Below, piece by piece: positions 1-11,061 of a stretch of DNA of 64,000 nt; within the stretch, counting starts at the first letter, position 1, and every line of letters begins with the position of its first letter. Below the pieces are notes generated by a model. The model saw only the letters and a program-made list of their open reading frames with translations, was not told the DNA's origin and ran no database searches. The position numbers were made by a program, and so were the translations under genes. This DNA comes from Styela clava (taxonomy: Eukaryota > Chordata > Ascidiacea > Stolidobranchia > Styelidae), in contig NC_135255.1 in the NCBI RefSeq assembly GCF_964204865.1, positions 9,577,135 through 9,641,134 of the forward strand. The letters are read 5' to 3'.

Positions 1-40
1 ACGAGAATTTGTTTTAATGATATATAAATATATATTTCAG

Positions 41-441
41 CCTCTGCCTCCACCGCCAGTAGCAAATGGCGATCATGAGACATATGTTCATGTAAGTTGC
101 AACATTTTGATTTGAAAATAATCAATCTTGGATTAACCAGTTTGGATTATTAGATGTTGGTACTACTACATTCGTCACACATAGCGAAATTCATGTTTAA
201 GTTTCGGTTGTTTCAGTCTGGAAATTATAGCATGATTATGTCCATTTAGTAATAAACACATGACTTAAAAAAGTTAATTTGCTTCAGATTCTGATTTGAA
301 ATACTAAGAGAAAACAAAAAATTCATTGCCTTTTTCACTATCATTCTACAGCCTATGGTTTTTCCACTGTCGCCGTCTGCACCACCTGCGCCACCCGAAG
401 AAAGTCATTACGCGAATGTTACTCCATTTGGAAAAGTATGA
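41..441 (+). CDS. 3' end of an unidentified gene: proline-rich, tyrosine-motif C-terminus (partial)
   Basis: Two exons are visible: 41-91, after a TATATTTCAG acceptor and before a GTAAGT donor, and 352-441, after TTCTACAG and ending at TGA 439-441. Both are in phase 0 and join cleanly. The 46 visible residues are proline-rich (PLPPPP, APPAPP) and contain two tyrosine motifs, ETYVH and HYANV. YANV fits the pYxNx consensus bound by the GRB2 SH2 domain, so a cytoplasmic tail of a signalling receptor or an adaptor is possible, but that is inference from a short motif. The rest of the gene lies left of the window, so the family cannot be named. AATAAA-like signals near 844 could serve polyadenylation. 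Confidence 0.55.
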
Positions 442-2450
442 AGATCATTTTAAATAGTCTCAAAAATATGAATTTATATATGAGGTCCGAGGAATCGCTG
501 TCGACAGAAAGCGTTATGTTATTGGTATCAAAGAACGACACGGAAGATAATGTTTTACAAAGGCAAATACTGAATTCAAAGTTCTGACTGACAGCAGATC
601 GCTGTTACAAGACTGACCCAGATATTCGTAGACTAGGGTTTGTGTATTCATAGACATTGACATTCATAGACTTGAGTTTTACGCCTTTAACGCAACTTTC
701 TTCCAAAATAATGAAGCTCATATTTTTGTTTTACAAAATTTAAATTTGATTGAATCCGAAAATGTTATCGATACTGAAATTCTACTCGAAGTATTTATAA
801 ATTCCAAATAACTCGAAGGTGTAGCTACCTATTGATTCAATATTAAATAAATTTGATTTTATCCTATCAATTAATTAAAGCCTGTTTATTTCCTTTTTAA
901 AAAGTCTAACTAATGCAATTTTATTTATATTTTAATTTCTCTTAAATCCTGTTAATACTTTTTTTTGAGTGTTGATTACCTATGCAGAGAATGGATGTGA
1001 ATATAATTTCTCTGTTTTATCATCTACTAAAGACTTTAATTTTAATCTGAGAAGTATGGGTGGATATGTCTGAAGAAGGATAATTCGTTGTGAAGCATGA
1101 AAGACTATGTTTATATTATATAGTTTGTTTCCGATCGTGTAGCAAAATCGTACCCAAATTAAACATGATTGGGAGTAAGCAACAAAAAAGATTTAGTTTT
1201 ATATCTGTTTACCTTGAGGATAAAGAAATCAGGTCATTTTAAGAAAAATGTCAGCAAAATACTTTCTACACAAATTTTAGAGTTGAAACCGAAAGATTCC
1301 TTCCTTACATATAGATAGGTATCATTGGCCAATTGTATATGGCCTTGTTCAAATAGAATGGCAGAAATACTCGTCGTATATATGAAAAAAATAGGGATAC
1401 CATGACGTATATTTTGTTGCTATAACAGTTAATTGAGATATAACAGTTCTCCCTTGACTCGAATAAATAAACACTAAATACCTTAACCTGGTAAACTTGG
1501 TGCGATAAAAAACTAAAGGAAAAAATCGCGAGTGAATTGAAGGCATTTCCGATCGCCGCTCAATGTATGACAACAAAACACCGCTAAAGCTTTGTTCTGT
1601 GGCAGGACACGAGTAGACAAGTTTGTTGACATTGTCAACAGGTCACTGAAACAAATCTAGAGTGCAATTGTTCTACAAAACCATTATTTCTATTACGCGA
1701 CATTATTAGCCCCCACAAACAAAACAATGTGAGATGTGTATGGAAAAATTAATACCCTAAAATTGAAAAACTCTGTAATGATAACTTGCTTTCATTAGTT
1801 AATTGTCAACCCATGCCCAGATTAAAATCTTTATCAAACGTCTATACTCTTCTAATATTATAAATTCGATATGTCGTGATTTGGATAGTCGAATAACTAG
1901 AAAAAGGATGTCATATTCACTGTACAATTTTATTACATAACAAAGGCTTAAATATAAGATAACTCATCACGGTAATTCAAGATGGTATCATATTTCGTAC
2001 CAGTATGATGCATATACGTTGCTGTGTATTGAGATGATGTGAAGGGCTATCAAATAATAGTATAGTGTAGTATAATAGCGAGGTATTTCCATTGAAGGGC
2101 ACTTTCGAAGACTACCCGTGAAGTTATCGTTTCTATCTCACGTTCGTTGAAACAAGATTGGATTAAACATTAACAACTGAATAGTTTTAAAATCTAATTT
2201 ATCATAACTCAGGTTTCCATGAATCATAGCAGAACAAATCAAAGTGCTTTGAAATCTTGTATAATAGCATTAAAGGTGACAGAGCAGGTAATAAAAAATT
2301 GCTCGTGCTCTCGGTGCGTTAGTTGTATCAAAGTGTGTTTGAAAATAGACTCGATAGGTTGAAAGCCAAATTCTTCTAGTGGTTTAAGTTAGATACGCGT
2401 GCTGGCACACATTGTTAGAGGGAAAACAGAAAAAGGTGAACAGCAAGAAG
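442..2450. other. Intergenic / untranslated stretch without a recognisable gene
   Basis: AT-rich sequence between the stop codon of the upstream gene and the start of the methyltransferase-like gene. It probably holds the 3' UTR of the former and the promoter and 5' UTR of the latter. I see no convincing coding exon, RNA gene or transposon end. Confidence 0.4.
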
Positions 2451-5400
2451 ATGTTGGCGATACGAGAACCTAGAGAAGTGGCAATAAGGTGGTCTTCGAT
2501 TACAACCGCACCTTGCAGCGTAATTTCTGAATCTTCGCCAAGACCAACTACACCAAGATATCCTCAACGTGAGCTTTCGTCATTTGGCAACGATTATGAT
2601 GAAAATATACTACAGGTAAACATTGTAGAAATAGTTCTACATGCAATTTGTTGATTCGTCAACCAGAATTTAGATGAGATATCCCAGGATTAACAGACAA
2701 GAGTTTTTGTCCAACACTCGTGAACCGATATTGTATCAACGGTCACCGTCCGTAGCTTACCCTCGAAGTTACTTGATCGACGTTAAAACGCCTTTTTTTG
2801 ATTTTATTGTAGTTTTCGAACGATATATGCAGAATACACCTTCTTTAAAAGATCACATACACCTTAGTCAAAAAGCGAATATATAATAATAAACGAATTC
2901 TTTAAGTCGTACCGATTGGAACGTAGATTAATTACATTTCTATCTGATGGATAATAATTTGTGAGAGAAAATTCAATTTGATAATGACTGGGCAAAAACA
3001 TATCTCCGCAAGCTTAAATTGTAAAATTGGTTTCCTACGAAATGCATAGATAGTGGTTTAGGAATAATAATTAATTTTTATTACGATTCCAATTTGAATT
3101 ACATTTTAGGTCCTTTTTGATTATGTCACTAAAATATAATTTTCGCTCTCCGTAGTTCAGCAATACTTCTAATGCAGGTGGGCGGGTTAGGACTCAATAA
3201 CTGAACAATATGCGTCCAAAAAATCATATTTGCTATATTCTGGTGCATTTCATTTTAGAGAATACGCTTTTGTGATTTTTTTCAGTTGATCCACGCACAT
3301 TTAGAAGTGGATGCACATCATACAGTTGCTTATGTCGGACACATGAGAGGAAACTTGGTCGAGAAGATGGAGAAACACTTCTGCTTACTTACTCCTATTA
3401 CAGTTTTATATCCAGGTGAAAATTGTATGAATGAAAGTCTTGTACAGCGTAAGATATTCTACGTAAGAGTATATACGAGAGAGACCTATCGATCGAAAAT
3501 GCGGTTTCGATTCATGACTATATAGCGACACCGCGTGTCCCATCACTAATTAACACCAAAATCAATAGGCTCCTGGTCCGAGATACGATGAATGCACATG
3601 CGAAATGTGGAGCACATTCAACCTCGCTTTCGTGAGATATCGCGTGCATCTAACAGACAGACAAACAAACAAATACCTATCAACATACTTACTGATCTAA
3701 AGATCGATAAGTAATAACAATGTAAACTATAGAATTTTGTTGCTATTTGACTGCACCGCTTTTCTACACTATACAGATATATAGTAATTACGCCATATAC
3801 ACATAAAATAACGATTTTTTGAAGTACTCGAAGATGGCATTGAACCACTAAAAAGTTAAACCCTGCATAAGCAAATTCCTTGCATATGAAGAACGAATTT
3901 CGTAAATGTAAGCAATACGGCAAAAGTCTCAAAGAGTTTTTGAATGGAATCAATTGTTATTGAATTGACGTGATTATAGATGTTCAAATCAATTTGAAAT
4001 ACTGTTTTCCACAGGGGGAGTAACATACAAGGACATTGCTGAAAACTCACGAAGACTTGCTTTGAAAATATCGCAAACACCGGCGGAAGAATTTTTTGCA
4101 TCTGTAAGCTATATACTTAACCTATGTATATATATAATATTGACTTCAAGCGATATTCGATCTCTAGGACATCATTCCAAACACGGTATGGAGTCAGCAC
4201 GATAGAAATGGGGCGCGCAGTTTTTTTTTTTGTGAATTGGTGTCACTGTCACTATGAGACTGTTTCAGTTGAATGAGGAACTTGTGACTGATAAGTCGCA
4301 TTCCCTGTGTATGTATTCAGTACCCACGTTTCGTCTACTCTACCCTATGCTATATCCAGTGGTGGGATTCTTCTGAGTTCTTATTCAGCCGGTTCCATCA
4401 CATAAGTGATATTTTTCTGCCGGTTCTGTCATATGTTTTTTTAGTAATGCTAACCGGTCTGCTGATCTCATAAAATTCCGCGAGACGGTTCTATAGCACC
4501 GGTGCGACCCGGCTGGATCCCACCACTGGCTATATCCCATCTTACAAAAGTAACGTTGTAAACGTACTCAAGACATAACGAAAAATCTTGCGTTCTATAG
4601 GCATCGGGGAATTTGCCAGAACAAAAAAGAAAATTTGATCGAATTTTCATCAATAATTCCGTGCAAAACCTCAACGATTTTGAATTAACTTTTACGAGAA
4701 TGAGGAAATGTCTCGAAGAATCAGGAAAGGTATAAATTACTAATTATTTTTTAGTCAAGCTTGTGGCTGAGAACAATAGAGAAAATGATATAAATTTACC
4801 GTTGTTTGCTCATTTACCAGATAATGATATTACATCGACCAACTTCCATCACTACGTTACCATATTTCAATAAAGCGAGAGAAATACTTGGCAGTATTGA
4901 AATCCCTTTCATGAAAATCATAACAGCGTTACAAAAAACAGGTATGTTGAGATAAATCGTTTAAGTTTAATGTTTGATAACATTTCATGATAGGTTTCTG
5001 TGAGTGGTATCACTATTCATATGATGTAATTATAATAGATAGAAAAATGAATTAATCGTTGACTTCGGAACATCATGTGTGATAACGCATTTTAAGCTCA
5101 CTTAAATATACATGGGGTCTAACTTTGAGGCCTACTGGTCACAAGGCATTCCGTCAACTTTTTGCAACTCCATATAGTCGAAAACGAAAGTCAATTCAAA
5201 AATAGGGTCTTATAGCGTATATTACAAACGACAAACAAACTTGATTAAGCTTTTATTTGCCAGGTTGTGACGTCCGGTGGGATTTGGAACATGTCCCTTT
5301 GGTGCTGGAAAAGATTAAATGGATCGCATTATTACGGAATAGATTTCCTACGGAACTTGAAATTTTAAGCGATAATGAAATTGAAGACGGAATTCGGGAG

Positions 5401-5877
5401 TTGCTGAATGGAACGCTGAATTACCTGGTAATTAAACACGTATATATATATATATATATATATTAATGATGCATTTGCTTTCCGAAACATGCATATTAAA
5501 ATTAAGTTTTGGAAGGTATAATACTACGTGAAATCCCCACTTTTGTTCAATAAACATGTATGATTTCGTTTACTTTTTCCCAGCATTTGTGAGCGTTGAA
5601 ACAAACTTCATTCAATTGGTGGACCCTAAATTCAAGTTCATAAGAGACAAAACATTTCATATCAAGTGAGACTATTTTGACTGAGCATTGTTTTATTCAG
5701 ACTCCGGTTATGGAACTTGAAGATCGTCTTATATTAATCACTGGAACACCTCCCGATACACCAGGGTCATATCCAGCCGTACAGAGAATTGTATCCAGAC
5801 CGCAACTACCATATTCAGAATTATTAGATCTTGAATACACCCTCACGCTTACTAATCCGATGAAAAGATTTTTGTGA
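2451..5877 (+). CDS. Divergent class I SAM-dependent methyltransferase-like protein, seven exons
   Basis: Seven exons join in frame: 2451-2615, 3286-3415, 4015-4103, 4601-4729, 4821-4941, 5264-5427 and 5701-5877 (TGA 5875-5877). Each has AG/GT borders and matching phases, giving 324 residues. The middle resembles a Methyltransf_11-type Rossmann fold. A motif I-like segment, TVAYVGHMRGNLVEKMEKHF, is followed by a VTYKDIAENS segment resembling the acidic post-I strand, then KFDRIFINNSVQNLNDFE and CLEESGKIMILHRP, which look like motifs IV to VI. The usual GxGxG is degenerate (GHMRGN). The C-terminal third, with SDNEIEDGIREL, looks like the cap region seen after many such domains. I chose the ATG at 2451; in-frame codons continue upstream to 2412 without an ATG. 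Substrate unknown; catalytic activity is uncertain because of the altered motif. A hAT-type MITE sits in intron 3. Confidence 0.65.
3530..3720 (-). repeat. Interspersed repeat, copy 1 (second copy at 55563-55795)
   Basis: In reverse complement this segment matches 55563-55795. Shared blocks include the ATCGATAAGT end, a run of CTGT/ACAG units, a GATATCTCACGAAAGCGAG-like core, and the CCCATCACTAATTA end. It lies in intron 2 of the methyltransferase-like gene. The two copies are in opposite orientation. I do not recognise the family, and no transposase is present. Confidence 0.6.
4357..4528. mobile_element. hAT-type MITE, 172 bp, with 8-bp target-site duplication
   Basis: The ends are CAGTGGTGGGAT and ATCCCACCACTG, forming terminal inverted repeats. 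The element is flanked on both sides by the 8-bp direct repeat GCTATATC (4349-4356 and 4529-4536), the length typical of hAT insertion. It carries no coding capacity. It lies in the intron between exons 4015-4103 and 4601-4729 of the methyltransferase-like gene. Confidence 0.85.
5440..5462. repeat. (TA)n microsatellite
   Basis: A run of about eleven TA dinucleotides just after the donor site of exon 5264-5427. Confidence 0.9.
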
Positions 5878-7819
5878 AAATTTTTGGTTCCGATTTTGAT
5901 TCCCAAGCACAACCAATTCGTATTGATCAAACGACGTCATTTTGAACTAATTTTTTGCCCCACTGTACCGACAGCATATACAGTTGGGTTATGAACCACG
6001 ATGACCTATATCGGTCTTGCACACTGACTTACACAAAACAACGACCGACCATCTACTGTTAAATTATCTCTATTTTGACTCAAATGCAAATTGCGATAAT
6101 ATAATGTCTCTCTCTCAAAATACTTTTACACTGAGTAGTAGTTGTAAACGTATATATCTTTATCACTCTCGCTAATTAAGGTAGTGCTGGGTAAAGTCGT
6201 ATTGGAGTTATTATTATGATGTGTGTTAAATAACAATTAAAAAGATGAATTTACTTTCTTCGACCTGCTGTCTCATGTGCGACATTAAAACTGCTATCTC
6301 TGATTTGCTGTCTGTATTTGAAATGGATATTGAGAAAAATAATCATTTGGATGGCTAGGTGCAATTAGTAATCAAGCCTTTGAGATAAACGCACAAGTTA
6401 CACCTATGTAAAAGGAAATCCAATCATATGTGGAAATCCGACGAGGCTCGAAAATACGCGGTTTTGTAATGTTTGTGGTTTTGTTTTGTATGTGGCATGA
6501 AATGAATAAAACTATCCTCTCAAGATTTGACTATCGATAACGCAGACAATTACTGTATGGTATTAAAACATTCAAATGTACCGGTGGAAAAGTTCAGCCT
6601 AGTAGGCTATCATAGCTATTTCTTGACAAATTTTGATTACTGCAATTAAACTAAGACCCTAAAAACACAAACTGTTCATGGCGCTATTCGATTAATATTT
6701 GAATTTCCGGAACACAGCTAAAAACTAACAAATAGCATGCAATAACGCGAAAACGAGGTAATGTTATCATGTCTAAAAATCTGTCTGAGTGGCCGCTAAA
6801 TCTCTATTGTTACGTCACGATTTGCATCTTGATGATTAGCCAGTGTTACGAAGTTAAACAAGGATTACATTCAATTATCTACTTCATATTTGACAGTTGT
6901 GTTTCGGAAATTTAAATATAAATCAAATACTTCAATGTTCACCATGTCTTTTTAGAAGTTTTAATTTAATCACAGTAATAAAGAATTGAGTAGAAAGAGT
7001 GATAGACTAGGCTAAAATTCCTTACCGGTACTTCTAAAAAACAAATTATTGTACGCGATGAATCATATTGATGGTTTGAAACAAATACCTATTTTACAGG
7101 GGCCAACTCGCGGAACCTCTCTCAAAATAAGCCCCGAAAATGTTGCAATGGTGAAGTATAGGAATAATTTTTCGTGGGTCAAAGATCGAGGAAAGGTCCA
7201 TTGAACGCTTTTTAACTTTATTTTTAGTTATGTCTGTCTCCCATGTATCTATTTGTTTTGTTTTGTCTGTTTACTTTTTGTATTGCTTATGTCAGAGAAC
7301 CAAAATAAATAATTGATTGATGTTGATGCTCGGGGAAACATATCCATATGCATAACGCGCGAGAAAGAGCTTCGAATATCAACGCCTCTGCGTACACTGC
7401 ATGCCAGAGCCATATAGGCTCTGCTGCATGCGAATTGCGGAAGACGCTTTCGTAAACAGTAGCAAGCGAAAGGCGGCACAGATAAAAGAAATATAAGAAC
7501 AGTGATCATCTTCAGTCAGTTTTGTTGCTCACGATAGGACTTAATGAATTTTGTCGTCTCGCTTTGAATTTTCCATTTTAATTCAATTAATGTGCTTTGC
7601 CTTTTTATTATTATTTATTCGTCTTATCTCGTGCACTATTTTATGAATGTGAACACAAATTAAATGCGCGTGATAAAAATAATCAATAACTAAATCTGAT
7701 CTGCTGTCGCTTGTTTTTGTGACTTGGCTGGCGGGGGTGTTGTCCTAGAGAGCGTGAATTAGATTATAATTCTATAAAACTTTGTGCGGCAATGCGTTGA
7801 CTTGTCGGTAAATTGCCTC
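5878..7819. other. Intergenic stretch; no gene recognised
   Basis: AT-rich sequence between the methyltransferase-like gene and CAMKMT. It contains an imperfect palindrome near 7399-7432, where GCATGC and AGAGCC are mirrored by GGCTCT and GCATGC around a short loop. The open frames here look like chance. The CAMKMT promoter should lie at the right end. Confidence 0.4.
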
Positions 7820-9005
7820 ATGGATCCTATAAAAAGGAAAAATCTAGCAAAATATCGGTGGCTCATTTTAAGAAAAGCCCTGTTAGGCAGAAGAACTTCT
7901 GACGTTCCAAGCAAAGGATCCATCCGCGTTCACAACAGTGTCGCATTGTTTCACATAACTGAAACGAGGAATTGCGACCTTGAATCATGGATGGATTATA
8001 AACATGATGGCACACCACCGCTGACTGTACAAATCAAAAGACCTCTTTCAATCTTGTCTATGGAGGTACGGTATTGTATTTGATATAATTTTTTTGTTTG
8101 AACTAGACTTCTGGTACGGTACAAATCTAACTCTTGATGCTGGGAAAATAGAAATACCGCGATGTCAAACTATATCGAGATATCAGATCTAAAATAATTG
8201 TAAGATGTCAAATGAATTTCTCATAGGAGATCGAGTTTGAGACAATTGCTATATCTCACATCTGTAGAGTGTAAAAATGCTCTTTGCTAAATTTCTGAAT
8301 TTCGTGAATGTGGCATGTTTTAATTTTTATATATTTTAGGATTTGATCGAAGGTGACAACACTGGAAATGTCTGCATTTGGGCTTCAGAGCAAGTGATGG
8401 CAAGATATTGTGTTGTAAACATGAAGCAGTTTTATAACAAGTCTGTCATTGAAATTGGAGGAGGTTCGAGTTGTCTAGCTGGATTATTCATTGCAAAATA
8501 TGGCAATGCATCGAGGGTTGTTTTGTCTGATGGAAATAATAGGGCAATCATGAATGTAGACTCCATCATTAGAAAGAATTTTTGTAATAAAATGGACAAT
8601 TTAAAAATTCCTGAAGCTGTACAAATTGAATGGGATAATGAAGAAGTTCTCGTCCAATACGCCGCACAATTCGATTTTTTATTTTGTGCCGATTGTCTGT
8701 TCAGAGATGATATTAGACGACATCTTGCCCTAGCTATATTTAGGCTGCTTACATCAGAAGGCGAAGCTATCATTTTTGCCCCTCGCCGTGGAAATTCTAT
8801 GAATGATTTTCTCAAGCTTGCTAAGGAATTGTTTGGTATTTCTGGAGTGTCAATCATACAGAAATATGATGAAAAAGTTTGGCAATTTCATCTGTCTAAT
8901 TTAAATGTTTCCTCATATAATGAAGATATACATTATCCCTACCTTATCAAGCTGACTAAAAGCTTGAAGAATCCTAGTTTGCTTACAGCAGCTAGCTCAG
9001 CATGA
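7820..9005 (+). CDS. CAMKMT: Calmodulin-lysine N-methyltransferase, two exons
   Basis: Exon 1 is 7820-8065 (donor GTACGG) and exon 2 is 8340-9005 (acceptor TATTTTAG, stop TGA). They join in phase 0 to give 303 residues, close to the roughly 320 of vertebrate CAMKMT, a family-16 seven-beta-strand methyltransferase that trimethylates a calmodulin lysine in the cytosol. Family landmarks are plain: a conserved basic RWLILRKAL start, DNTGNVCIWASEQVMA, the SAM-binding EIGGGSSCLAGL, LSDGNNRAI, FDFLFCADCLFRDD (motif IV with the family's ADCLF), and FAPRRGNSMNDF. I took the ATG at 7820 because it immediately precedes the conserved basic start; an open frame continues slightly further upstream without ATG. 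The mammalian gene has many more exons, so introns have been lost here or were never gained. Confidence 0.93.
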
Positions 9006-9989
9006 TGGTTTTTACCAATCCTTGCCTTTTACTAGACTTTTTTGTACCTTTTTAAAATTAAATAATAACAAGGTTAATTTCGTTTTGTATCCCTTAAACA
9101 TTTTAATCTGATTGAAAATTTTCTTCCTTAAATATTGTAATTTTGATTCTGAGAAGCCTTGCCAATTTGCAATAGTATCAACTTTACTGCCCAATATTAA
9201 GAATTTAATTAAATATTTAAATTCTATTTCATATCATAATATGATTTAGGCTGCTTTATTATGCCTGTTTCTTATCTCAACATCACATACAATAATTATC
9301 TAGCACTTCGATTATTTTCACATTCCTTTCTATAATTTTGCTTTGCACTGTGATTTTGCAATTGTATGTCCAGTACATAGATTTGTGTTCATGATTATGA
9401 CCCATAACCCAGTATTTAATGACATTCTAGAACCCAAGTTTGATATGCCACTTCTTTCCAGTTCGTTTCAAGCATGTGCATATGAGTTTTAACCATGAAA
9501 TTAAGATTAAATTTGCGTTCCTTATATATATAAATAAAAGAAGTTGGACTTATGCACTTTATTTACTGTAATTTCTAAAAATGAAAAAAAAAATGTAATA
9601 AAATATAGTTCTAATTTTTGTAGTGTCAATGCAGTTTTGTATAATCATATCAATATTTACTTATTTTTTGCAATCATTATTATTTCAACCCTTTAGCAGT
9701 TTTGTCAGAAGAGTGTATTTTTTTTTCCAAGTGGCAATTGAATTTTGTCATTGTGCGTTTATTATGGTTTTTTATAGTTGCTTTTCAGTAGGGCACATAT
9801 GAAAAATAATAAATATAGTTTTACACACTTCAACACATGCATATATATTGTTATCTACTATTCTCTATAACTCTATTAAATAAATTAAAAACACATGTTT
9901 TTTTTTGAAGAAAAATATAATCTGAAATTTGGGTCTATACTGCTATTAAATTGATTAAATTTATAATCAAAGATTGTGATTTCCTTTCA

Positions 9990-10660
9990 GAAAGCAAGTT
10001 TCAGCGAAATTATATATATAATCATTCCCTGCCAAACGCTTTTCTGCCGCCTCATATATATTATCGAGTAAAATCAAGACTGCGAAAGAAAATTTATTTT
10101 TTGTTGACCTCGTTGACAAGAATTACTTTATATTTGAATTTTCAAATATAAAGTGTGAATAAAAATGATATGAAATGATTTCATCACAAACTGGTCAAAA
10201 CAGGATTTTCTCTGTAAAAATTTGAATGAACTTGTACAGGCCGCAGTTTTTTTACTTTTATATATCTCGTCAACGTAATTCAAAATTGCCTGCTTAATAT
10301 TTTCAAATATAAAGGGTAAATAAAATTTTTTGAAACCTAGCTCAACTTCCTGCAAAATGAAATTATTTTATTGTTCAATTGAAATAAATCACAAACGAGT
10401 CAAAACAGGATCTTTACTGTAAAAATTTTAGTGAATTTTTATTGCTATCTAAACAATAACTAATTGTTTTTTTACATTTTACTAATATATATCTTATCAA
10501 CCGGCCATTTCCTGCTAAATTAAGACTGCTACAGAAAACTTAAGGCTTGTTAACAATGGCAAATGTGAAATAAAGTTTTTGAAACCTAGCTCAACTTCCT
10601 GTAATATGAAATAGATCACAAACGAGTCAATTTTACAGGCTGCAGTATTTAACTTTGTGA
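9990..10660. repeat. Degenerate tandem array, about three units of 200-250 bp
   Basis: The block ATCACAAACNNGTCAA recurs at about 10181, 10387 and 10615. The block GAAACCTAGCTCAACTTCCT recurs at about 10333 and 10583. AAGACTGC followed by a purine-rich run recurs at about 10076 and 10525. The order is conserved, so this is a tandem rather than a dispersed repeat. It lies between the convergent ends of CAMKMT and URB2. Confidence 0.65.
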
Positions 10661-10681
10661 AATAAAATTTCTATATAGAAT

Positions 10682-10775
10682 GGTTTTTTTTAGAATGGAA
10701 AAAGGAGTGCTGTGCAACAAAATATGATGGTTTTTTTTAGAATGGAAAAAGGAGTGCTGTGCAACAAAATATGAT
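10682..10775. repeat. Perfect 47-bp tandem duplication (two copies)
   Basis: The unit starts GGTTTTTTTTAGAATGG and ends AAATATGAT. Copies at 10682-10728 and 10729-10775 are identical, which suggests a recent duplication or a slippage or assembly event. Confidence 0.95.
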
Positions 10776-11061
10776 AGTCTGAAAGTGTCTTGGTGACTTT
10801 AGGTTTGCATGTAAATGCAGTTGGAGCAACATACAGTCAGGGAGCTGCTGAAATTTGGGTCTGTGACCACATACACGGTGTGTTGAGTGTAACTGAAATG
10901 TGAGAAGTCTGAAAACACTCATTTATCATTTCTGTCTAACACTGCCAATTCTCGCGAGTTTTTTTTCTTTTAGCATTCTAAAACGACATAATTTAAACAC
11001 AAACGACTACAGGAACCAATTTATTCTTGTTACGGCCCCCAAAGATATCGGTAACCAACTT

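Larger units (their letters stand above)
9006..11061. other. Downstream region of CAMKMT and convergent 3' end of URB2
   Basis: Very AT-rich. Several AATAAA-type signals (for example near 9530 and 9598) could end the CAMKMT transcript. A degenerate tandem array and a perfect 47-bp tandem duplication occupy about 9990-10775 and are listed separately. No coding exon is recognised. Confidence 0.45.

Noticed and set aside
1349-1576. Minus-strand open frame of 75 codons
   Set aside because: No start context, splice sites or recognisable motif; composition typical of chance frames in AT-rich DNA.
7249-7509. Minus-strand open frame with several cysteines
   Set aside because: It crosses a palindromic, low-complexity region and resembles no family.
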